A DNA stretch of 64,000 nucleotides from Deltaproteobacteria bacterium (GTDB lineage: Bacteria; Desulfobacterota; Desulfobacteria; Desulfobacterales; ETH-SRB1). The notes beneath the pieces are model-generated. The model was not told the origin of the DNA. It saw nothing but the letters and a program-made list of their open reading frames with translations, and searched no databases. Below, piece after piece: positions 27,658 to 34,821 of this stretch. Positions within the stretch are counted from its first letter, which is position 1; the number at the start of each line of letters is the position of its first letter. Location: the NCBI GenBank assembly GCA_030272815.1, contig JAJSZT010000010.1, positions 16,444 to 80,443 on the forward strand, read 5' to 3'. Both the position numbers and the translations under genes were made by a program.

Positions 27658-29805
27658 ATGTCTGAGTCCCTATTCAGTCCATCCTGGTACCGTGTGGCGG
27701 CTTTAAATCCACGCTTGCGGAGTCACGTGGAGATTCACCGCCATCATTACCGCGGGGAACTGTGGTATGTGCTGCAGGACCATGCTTCAGGCCACTTTCA
27801 GAGGTTTACCCCGGCTGCCTATCTGCTTATCGGGCTAATGGACGGCAAGCACAGCGTACAGGATCTCTGGGAGGCGGGTAGGGCGCGATTGGGGGAAGAT
27901 GCTCCGACCCAGGAAGAGGTGATTCGTCTTTTGAGCCAATTACATGCGGTCAATGCCCTGCAGACCGACGTTTTGCCCGACACTGCTGAAATGCTCAAAC
28001 GTTTTGAAAAGCAGCGTTATGGCAAGTGGAAGCAGAATTTGCGCAGTCCGCTGTTCATGCGCTTCCCGCTGCTTGATCCGGAGCGGATTCTGGCTTTTTT
28101 TCTGCCGCTGGTACGACCCGTGTTCAGTTGGGCCGGGGCCGTCATATGGCTGGTTGTGGTGGGGTATGGTATTTTTCTGGCTGGTTTGCACTGGCCGGAG
28201 TTGACCGAAAACATCACCGACCGCATTCTGGCGCCCGGCAACCTGGTGATCCTCTGGCTGGTCTTTCCCTTTTTGAAAGCCTTTCACGAGTTTGGCCACG
28301 CTTTTGCGGTGAAGGTGTGGGGCGGGGAAGTGCATGAAATGGGCATCATGCTGCTGGTGTTTACCCCGATTCCATACGTAGACGCTTCGGCTGCATCAGC
28401 GTTTCGCAACAAGCGGGAGCGGGTGCTGGTGGGGGCTGCAGGGATGGTCGTGGAAGTTTTTATCGCCGCCCTGGCCCTTTTTCTCTGGACCAGCATCGAG
28501 CCGGGACCGGTCCGGGCGGTGGCGTTTAACATAATCCTCATTGCCAGTGTGTCGACTCTGCTCTTTAACGGCAACCCGCTTTTGCGTTATGATGCTTACT
28601 ATATTCTTGCCGATTTTCTGGAGATACCGAACCTGGCCCAGCGCGGGATCGGTTACATTGGCTACATGTTCCAGCGCTATCTGCTCGGAGCAAAAGATGT
28701 TGAACCACCATTTTCCGTGCCCGGTGAACGTGTCTGGTTTGTGATTTACACCATTGCGGCGTTCTTTTACCGGATTTTTATTTTCACCAGTATTATCCTG
28801 TTCATTGCCGGCAAATTTTTCTTTGTTGGTGTGCTATTTGCCTGCTGGGGGATTTTTAACATGTTTGTCATGCCCCTGGGTAAAATCGTGCGATTTTTGT
28901 TCACTTCTCCGAAATTGCGCCGCAGGCGCGCCTGGGCTGTTACAGCCAGTGTCCTATTTCTGATTGGTACTGTTGCTCTTGTCACTTTTGTTCCTGTTCC
29001 CCTTGGCACCCGTGCGCAAGGGGTTATCTGGATTCCCGAGCGTGCATTTGTGCGTGCCGGTACGGATAGTTTTGTGGATAGGCTGACGGTTGCTCAGGGC
29101 AGCCGCATCGATGCCGGAATTCCGGTTATCGAATGCTCCGACCCGTTTCTGCCGGCCGAGATCCGGGTGCTGGAAGCGCGTATGCAGGAATTAAACGCCC
29201 TCTATGACACTCAGATTCTGTCAGACCGGGTTAAGGCGGAAATTACCCGGGAGGAGATCCGCCAGGTTGAAGCCGAGCTACAAGACACACGGCAGCGAGT
29301 CAATGATCTGATTATTCGCAGCGCTGCCGGCGGCAAAATCGTGATACCTATGGCTGAGAACCTTGCGGGTAAGTTTGTGCAGCGGGGGGAACTGTTGGGC
29401 TATGTGCTGAACCGCTCGGCCATGATTGCCCGGGTGGTTGTGAATCAGGCTGACGTCGATTTTGTACGTCAGAAAACTTTGGATGTGAAGGTGCGATTTC
29501 CAGAAAAGATTTCCCTCAAAATGCCGGCTCAACTCCTGCGCGAGGTTCCGGCTGCTACGGATCAGTTGCCAAGCCGTACCCTCAGCCAGGAGGGGGGCGG
29601 CGAAATCGCTATCGATCCGCGGGATATGCAGGGTATTAAAGCATTTCAGAAAGTGTTTTTGTTTGATATCGTGCTGCCGCCACCCGAGGGGGTCTACAAG
29701 GTAGGTGGTCGGGTCTATGTGCGTTTCGACCATGGCCGGGAACCGCTGGTGTACCGCTGGTACCGGTTGATCAGACAACTGTTTTTAAGAAGATTTAATG
29801 TATAG
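27658..29805 (+). CDS. PqqD-like / M50 (site-2-type) zinc metalloprotease / HlyD fusion protein
   Basis: 715 residues. Residues about 35-105 ('LWYVLQDHASGHFQRF', 'LMDGKHSVQDLWE') look like a PqqD-type peptide-binding winged helix. The multi-pass membrane part carries the M50 zinc motif HEFGH at 210-214 and a second motif, 'NGNPLLRYDAY' at 304-314, whose Asp would complete the site. Further membrane segments lead to a C-terminal HlyD-like periplasmic part (about 450-700) with a split lipoyl-type domain ('VIECSDPFLPAEIRVLEARM') and coiled coil. M50 proteases cleave within membranes. PqqD-like domains bind leader peptides in RiPP pathways. The combination suggests substrate recognition, membrane cleavage and adaptor roles in one protein, probably acting on the upstream giant protein; that target is inferred. 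The 3' end overlaps the next gene by 8 bases. Confidence 0.85.
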   Translation: MSESLFSPSWYRVAALNPRLRSHVEIHRHHYRGELWYVLQDHASGHFQRFTPAAYLLIGLMDGKHSVQDLWEAGRARLGEDAPTQEEVIRLLSQLHAVNALQTDVLPDTAEMLKRFEKQRYGKWKQNLRSPLFMRFPLLDPERILAFFLPLVRPVFSWAGAVIWLVVVGYGIFLAGLHWPELTENITDRILAPGNLVILWLVFPFLKAFHEFGHAFAVKVWGGEVHEMGIMLLVFTPIPYVDASAASAFRNKRERVLVGAAGMVVEVFIAALALFLWTSIEPGPVRAVAFNIILIASVSTLLFNGNPLLRYDAYYILADFLEIPNLAQRGIGYIGYMFQRYLLGAKDVEPPFSVPGERVWFVIYTIAAFFYRIFIFTSIILFIAGKFFFVGVLFACWGIFNMFVMPLGKIVRFLFTSPKLRRRRAWAVTASVLFLIGTVALVTFVPVPLGTRAQGVIWIPERAFVRAGTDSFVDRLTVAQGSRIDAGIPVIECSDPFLPAEIRVLEARMQELNALYDTQILSDRVKAEITREEIRQVEAELQDTRQRVNDLIIRSAAGGKIVIPMAENLAGKFVQRGELLGYVLNRSAMIARVVVNQADVDFVRQKTLDVKVRFPEKISLKMPAQLLREVPAATDQLPSRTLSQEGGGEIAIDPRDMQGIKAFQKVFLFDIVLPPPEGVYKVGGRVYVRFDHGREPLVYRWYRLIRQLFLRRFNV

Positions 29806-31789
29806 CATCAACATCAAACACAGCATTAGCAGTAAAATTTATCCGGAGCGCGAAGAACCGCGTCTGAAAAAAGCAGATCAATTTGGCGCTGCCGTGGGCG
29901 GAATTTTTGCGCCCTGGCTACGACCCCGAGCGAGTCGTTTCAAATGGATTGTTGAGGCTGTCAATGGCTGTGCCACTGAAGTCGAGAAATGCAGTGACGG
30001 GCAAATTATGGAAGCCTGCCGCAACCTGGGGCAGAGCCTGAGACGGCAAGGCTACCGGCAGGACCTGGTGGCCCATGCTTTTGCTATGGTGCGTGAAGTT
30101 GCCGGGCGGACCATCGACATGCGACATCTGGATGTTCAGTTGATGGGCGGGGCGGTTTTACTCAGCGGAATGGTGGCGGAGATGGAAACCGGGGAAGGCA
30201 AAACCCTGACCGCTACACTGCCGGCCTGCACCCTGGCCCTTGCAGGTGTGCCAGTACACATTATTACTGTCAATGACTACCTTGCCAGTCGGGACGCCGA
30301 CTGGATGGGACCGATTTACAGAGCACTGGGCATTACTGTAGGGACTATCATTCACGGTATGGATTCCAACGCTCGTCACAATGCTTACGGCTGTGATGTG
30401 ACTTACTGTACGAACAAGGAAGTGGCCTTTGATTATCTGCGAGATCGGATCGTACTTTGGGACCGCCCCAGCCCGATTCGACTCCAGCTTGAGCGGCTGT
30501 ACGGCGAAAACTCCCGGGCTAATCAACTTACTATGCGTGGGCTGCGTTTTGCTATTGTTGATGAGGCTGACAGTGTTCTGGTGGATGAAGCCCGCACGCC
30601 GCTGATCATATCATCGGAAGCAGACGGATTTTATGATTCGGGCGTGTATCAACAGGCACTGGCTATGGCTAAAAGACTCGAGCAGGGAAAAGATTTTGTC
30701 GTATCCGGTGAGAGAACCGTTGAACTGAATAATTGCGGAAAAAAGCGCATTACTGACGACGTTTGGCCGGATCTGGATCAACCTCTCAATTACGTTCAGC
30801 GCCAGGAACTGGTGCGTCAGGCGCTGGTGGCCCTGTATTTATTTGACTGCGACAAACATTATCTGGTCAAGGACGGAAAGATTCAGATTATCGACGAATA
30901 CACTGGCCGGCTGATGGCCGACCGTTCCTGGGAGAGCGGTTTGCATCAGTTAATTGAGGTTAAAGAAGGGTGTGACATCACCAAGCGCAAGGAAACCCTG
31001 GCCCGTATCAGTTATCAGCGTTTTTTCAGGCGTTACCTGGGGTTGGCAGGCATGACCGGCACCGCCCGTGAGGTGGCCGGAGAGCTCTGGTCGATTTATC
31101 GCTTACAGGTGGTGACTATCCCTACCAATCGGTCAATGCGAAGACGGTTTCTGCCGGATTGTGTCTATTGTACTGCCGGGCGGAAATGGGAAACAATTGT
31201 AAAAACCATTGCCACAATCAATCAAAAAGGCCGCCCGGTGCTGGTGGGCACGCGTTCGGTTGAGGCGTCGGAACATCTGGACAAGCTTCTGGAAGACGCC
31301 GGCCTGCCGCACAGTGTGTTGAATGCCAGGCAGGACAAGGAGGAGGCCGAGATAATTGCCCGGGCAGGAGAACAGGGGAGTATTACCGTGGCTACGAATA
31401 TGGCGGGACGTGGTACGGATATCAAGCTTGCGCCCGGGGTGGCTGAGAATGGAGGGCTGCATGTTATCGCCACCGAAAGACATGACACCCGGCGTATTGA
31501 TCGCCAGCTTTTTGGGCGCTGCGGGCGACAGGGGGATCCAGGCAGTGCTGAGGCCATAGTTTCCCTTGAGGACGAGCTTATTGACGTGTATAATAGCAAA
31601 TTGTTGCGGTGGCTGGCAGTCACCTTTCTCAGATTTCCGGGCGGTTCTGGCGGGCGGATGCTCGGCAAGTTGTTGTTTTACCGGGCGCAGCGCAAAGCGG
31701 AAAGACTGCACGCCCGCATGCGACACGATTTACTTAAAATGGATGAGCAAATAAGCGATTCCCTTGCTTTTTCGGGTCGTTCCGAGTAA
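29798..31789 (+). CDS. Short SecA-type preprotein translocase ATPase
   Basis: 663 residues, against about 840-900 for housekeeping SecA. The DEAD-motor motifs are intact: 'METGEGKT' (Walker A, about residue 129-136), 'VDEADSVLVDEARTPLIIS' (DEAD box plus the SecA signature), 'VATNMAGRGTDIKL' and 'QLFGRCGRQGDPGSAEA'. The preprotein-crosslinking region ('GVYQQALAMAKRLEQGKDF') is present. The chain ends shortly after 'AQRKAERLHARMRHDLL', which corresponds to the start of the helical scaffold. The region holding the helical wing, two-helix finger and zinc tail of canonical SecA therefore appears to be absent. No frameshift is evident. It sits between two HlyD-type genes and overlaps the M50-HlyD gene by 8 bases, so it is probably a specialised SecA for the local export system rather than the general one. 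Confidence 0.9.
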   Translation: MYSINIKHSISSKIYPEREEPRLKKADQFGAAVGGIFAPWLRPRASRFKWIVEAVNGCATEVEKCSDGQIMEACRNLGQSLRRQGYRQDLVAHAFAMVREVAGRTIDMRHLDVQLMGGAVLLSGMVAEMETGEGKTLTATLPACTLALAGVPVHIITVNDYLASRDADWMGPIYRALGITVGTIIHGMDSNARHNAYGCDVTYCTNKEVAFDYLRDRIVLWDRPSPIRLQLERLYGENSRANQLTMRGLRFAIVDEADSVLVDEARTPLIISSEADGFYDSGVYQQALAMAKRLEQGKDFVVSGERTVELNNCGKKRITDDVWPDLDQPLNYVQRQELVRQALVALYLFDCDKHYLVKDGKIQIIDEYTGRLMADRSWESGLHQLIEVKEGCDITKRKETLARISYQRFFRRYLGLAGMTGTAREVAGELWSIYRLQVVTIPTNRSMRRRFLPDCVYCTAGRKWETIVKTIATINQKGRPVLVGTRSVEASEHLDKLLEDAGLPHSVLNARQDKEEAEIIARAGEQGSITVATNMAGRGTDIKLAPGVAENGGLHVIATERHDTRRIDRQLFGRCGRQGDPGSAEAIVSLEDELIDVYNSKLLRWLAVTFLRFPGGSGGRMLGKLLFYRAQRKAERLHARMRHDLLKMDEQISDSLAFSGRSE

Positions 31790-31791
31790 AA

Positions 31792-31901
31792 CCTATAGAC
31801 TTTCAGATAATTAATTTCACTGCGTTATCAGTCGTTGACGTATAACTAATACGCCTTCCTCCTTCTAGTCTTGTGAAATTAATTATCTGAAAGTCTATAG
31901 G
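31792..31901. mobile_element. MITE-like palindromic element, copy 1
   Basis: A 110-base element with perfect 29-base terminal inverted repeats (31792-31820 and 31873-31901) beginning CCTATAGACTTTCAG. The 52-base core matches the reverse complement of the core of the copy at 46831-46937 with about four mismatches. It lies between the secA-like gene stop and the ribosome-binding site of the next gene. It could fold into a strong hairpin in the transcript and act as terminator or processing site. Non-autonomous; no related transposase is seen in the window. Confidence 0.85.
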
Positions 31902-31920
31902 TAAAGGGGAGGATGTGCAG

Positions 31921-32742
31921 ATGAAGTTGCTACGCTTCGTTATGTTCGGAGTTGTTCTTGATTTACTGATAATTGCAGTGCAAGCAGGGTTGGCGGGTGC
32001 CGAGCCCATTGTACTTGATGGTTTGATAGAACCCTCCATGATTGTTAATGTCGGCAGCAGTGTCGCCGGAATCCTCAAAACAGTGGATGCAGAACGGGGA
32101 GACATGATCAAAAAGGGTCAGGTGCTGGCCAGGCTGCACTCTGGCATCGAAATGGCCTCTATGGATCTTGCTCGTTTTCGTACCGAGATGAAGGCCGCCA
32201 TTAAAGAAAAGCATGCGCAAGTGGATTTTAGTCTGCGCAGGCAGAAGCGGTACGAGGAGTTGTACAACAAAAAAGTGATTCCGTTCGAAGAAATGGATGA
32301 GGCCAGGACCAATAGTAAGCTGGCGTTGATTGCCATGGAAGAAGCCAGAGAGAACATCCGTCTTGCCGAGCTGGAATTGAAACGTTCGATTGAGGTGGTC
32401 AAGCGCATGACCATCTACAGTCCGATTGCGGGAGTGGTGATGGAACGATTCCTTTTTCCTGGTGAGTACGTTGAAGATCAACCGGTTTTAAAACTGGCCC
32501 AAATTCATCCGCTCTATGTTGAAATTTTTGCTCCCGTGAAATTGCTGGGCATAATCAAAATCGGTATGCACGCTGAAGTAACGCCGGAGAAACCGGTAGA
32601 ACGCGTTTATAAAGCCAGGGTAAAGATCGTTGACCGTGTCGTGGATGCTGCCAGCGGCACATTCGGTGTGCGCCTGGAACTGCCCAATCCTGAATACGGA
32701 TTGCCGGCTGGTCTGAAGTGTACGGTTACCTTTCATAAATAG
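31921..32742 (+). CDS. HlyD/RND-type periplasmic adaptor subunit
   Basis: 273 residues from the ATG at 31921, preceded by AGGGGAGG at good spacing; an in-frame GTG lies two codons upstream. The N-terminus is a signal peptide ending near 'AGLAGAEP'. The mature part has the usual adaptor order: 'SVAGILKTVDAERGDMIKKG' (first half of the lipoyl domain), an alpha-helical hairpin, 'RMTIYSPIAGVVMERFLFPG' (second half), and a beta-barrel with 'LKLAQIHPLYVEIFAP'. Such adaptors bridge inner-membrane pumps and outer-membrane channels. No pump or TolC gene is next to it. Its place after the short SecA, separated only by the inverted-repeat element, suggests it belongs to the giant-protein export block. 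Confidence 0.88.
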   Translation: MKLLRFVMFGVVLDLLIIAVQAGLAGAEPIVLDGLIEPSMIVNVGSSVAGILKTVDAERGDMIKKGQVLARLHSGIEMASMDLARFRTEMKAAIKEKHAQVDFSLRRQKRYEELYNKKVIPFEEMDEARTNSKLALIAMEEARENIRLAELELKRSIEVVKRMTIYSPIAGVVMERFLFPGEYVEDQPVLKLAQIHPLYVEIFAPVKLLGIIKIGMHAEVTPEKPVERVYKARVKIVDRVVDAASGTFGVRLELPNPEYGLPAGLKCTVTFHK

Positions 32743-32892
32743 TGCCTGAACGAAAATCCTCCTAATTACACTTTTCTCGTCATTGCGAGGGAAGTATGAC
32801 CGAAGCAATCTCTTGGAAATAAGGGGCTTGCTTCGTCGTTCGTTCCTCATTCCTCGCAATGACCGCTTGGAACCAGGGGTTTTCGTTCAGAC
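32743..32892. repeat. Nested imperfect palindrome in the intergenic region
   Basis: The outer arms are 'TGCCTGAACGAAAATCC' near 32743 and its near complement ending near 32892. Inner arms 'CGTCATTGCGAGG' (32778-32790) and 'TCCTCGCAATGAC' (32851-32863) enclose GAAGCAATCT-type sequence. This 'CATTGCGAGG' palindrome resembles repeats widespread in bacterial intergenic regions. It follows the HlyD gene stop directly and may form a transcript hairpin. The remaining 100 bases up to the Hsp70 gene are simple 'AACAAGTAACAAGTG' repeats. Confidence 0.65.
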
Positions 32893-32994
32893 ACTAAAAT
32901 AGTCGAGTGGTCGAGTGACTAATGACTGATGATCAGTAGGCAGTAACAAGCAACAAGTAACAAGTGAACAGCAACCAGCAAAAGGAGTTTTATA

Positions 32995-34821
32995 TTGTCT
33001 GAACCAGTTTATATAATTGGGATAGATTTAGGCACAACCAATAGTGTTGCAGCTTATACTGAAGTTAATAGTACCAGGGGTGAAAGTTCCGATATAAAGA
33101 TACTTAAGATACCTCAGTTGGTCGGTCCAGGAACAGTAGAGAAAAGAGAAATCCTGCCTTCTTTTATTCTTATGAACGAAAAAAACGATGCTATGGATGA
33201 GGCGCTTAATCTGCCATGGGATAATGAAATTCATTATGTTGTTGGCGAGCGTGCCAGAGATAGAGGTGCGGAAATCCCAGGCCGCCTGATTTCTTCATCC
33301 AAATCCTGGCTTTGCAACACAATGATTGACAGGAATAAGCCGGTTCTTCCATGGGGAGGTGAGAACAAAGAGGCAAAGCTGTCGCCGGTTGAGGCTTCAG
33401 CAGCCATATTGCGGCATATTCGCGATGCATGGAATAACATAATAGCTGGTCATGATGAAAAATTATTAATTCAAAATCAGGAAATTTTTTTAACTGTTCC
33501 CGCTTCGTTTGATGCTGTTGCAAGAGAACTTACTGTAAAATCTGCCACTCTTGCAGGTCTATCGAATGTTTCTTTGCTTGAGGAACCCCAGGCTGCATTT
33601 TATGCATGGATCGAATCTTCAGGTAATCAATGGAGAGATAGTATTAAAGAGGGAGACCTTGTTCTTGTATGCGATATCGGCGGAGGCACAAGCGATTTCA
33701 GCCTGATCAACGTCTCTGATAATGATGGTGAGCTTTTACTGGAAAGAATAGCTGTTGGCGATCATCTTCTTGTTGGAGGTGATAACATGGATCTGGCCCT
33801 TGCGTATTCCGTTTCAAAACAGATGGCTGAAAAAGGTACTAAACTCGATTCATGGCAGATGCGTGGTCTTTGGCACAGTTGCCGCAAAGCAAAGGAAAAT
33901 GTATTATCTGATTCTGAAAAAAAGAACTATCCTGTTACAATACTGGGCAGGGGAAGCAGTTTGATAGGTGGTACAATCAAGACGGAACTTTCAATGAATG
34001 ATGTGCAGCAGGTAATTCTTGACGGTTTTTTTCCAAAGTGTGAGATAACTGCCGAGCCCATAACAAATCAAAAGACAGGTCTAAAGGAGATAGGTCTTTC
34101 GTATGAAGCAGACCCCGCTATCACACATCATCTTGCAGCCTTTCTTGGCAGGCATAAAATTGATGGTGAAAGTAACAGGTCGCCCAATGCCATCATTTTT
34201 AACGGCGGCGTTATGAAAGCTGATCCTGTAAGAAAACGCATAAAGGAAGTATTATCATCCTGGGCTGGATATGGAAGCTCCTCATCTATCAAAGAGATTG
34301 ATACAAAAGACTTTGATTTGTCTGTTGCGAGAGGGGCGGTTTATTATGGCCTGGCAAGGCGCGGAGACGGCATACGCATTCGAAGCGGTCTTGGCCGATC
34401 ATACTACATTGGTATTGCTGCATCAATGCCTGCGGTACCAGGTATGCCAGCTCCAACAAGGGCACTTTGTGTTGCACCTTTCGGTATGGAGGAAGGTGCC
34501 AAAGCAAAACTTGAAAATCAGGAATTTACTATAGTGGTAGGTGAACCTGTAAAATTTGATTTTTTAGGATCATCATTAAGACCTGAAGATTCATTAGGTA
34601 CTGTGGTTGATGACTGGGAAGATGAGATTAACGAAATTAATGAGATAGCAACAATTGAGACCACGCTGGATGGAGATTATGGCAGCGTTATTCCCGTAAA
34701 CCTCGAAATAGATATAACAGAAGTCGGAACTCTTGAATTATGGTGTGTTGCCAGGGAGGATGATCGCAGATGGAAACTGGAGTTCAACGTCAGGGAGAAA
34801 GAAAATTTTGGACCTTCTTGA
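32995..34821 (+). CDS. Hsp70 family chaperone-like protein (short form)
   Basis: 608 residues, starting at a TTG with AAGGAG about nine bases upstream. The actin-like ATPase signatures are present: 'IIGIDLGTTNSVAAYTE' at the N-terminus, 'LVCDIGGGTSDFSLINV' and 'IIFNGGVMKADPVRKRI'. The DnaK-type substrate-binding domain is replaced by a short beta-rich tail ending 'TLELWCVAREDDRRWKLEF'. This is a divergent Hsp70 subfamily, not housekeeping DnaK. The gene overlaps the next, longer paralogue by about 14 bases, so the two are probably translated together and may work as a pair. Substrates are unknown. Confidence 0.88.
   Translation: MSEPVYIIGIDLGTTNSVAAYTEVNSTRGESSDIKILKIPQLVGPGTVEKREILPSFILMNEKNDAMDEALNLPWDNEIHYVVGERARDRGAEIPGRLISSSKSWLCNTMIDRNKPVLPWGGENKEAKLSPVEASAAILRHIRDAWNNIIAGHDEKLLIQNQEIFLTVPASFDAVARELTVKSATLAGLSNVSLLEEPQAAFYAWIESSGNQWRDSIKEGDLVLVCDIGGGTSDFSLINVSDNDGELLLERIAVGDHLLVGGDNMDLALAYSVSKQMAEKGTKLDSWQMRGLWHSCRKAKENVLSDSEKKNYPVTILGRGSSLIGGTIKTELSMNDVQQVILDGFFPKCEITAEPITNQKTGLKEIGLSYEADPAITHHLAAFLGRHKIDGESNRSPNAIIFNGGVMKADPVRKRIKEVLSSWAGYGSSSSIKEIDTKDFDLSVARGAVYYGLARRGDGIRIRSGLGRSYYIGIAASMPAVPGMPAPTRALCVAPFGMEEGAKAKLENQEFTIVVGEPVKFDFLGSSLRPEDSLGTVVDDWEDEINEINEIATIETTLDGDYGSVIPVNLEIDITEVGTLELWCVAREDDRRWKLEFNVREKENFGPS

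Noticed and set aside
34733..34807. Upstream ATG for the second Hsp70 gene
   Set aside because: It would overlap the first Hsp70 gene by 89 bases and add residues with no match to the Hsp70 N-terminus; the TTG at 34808 has a good ribosome-binding site.
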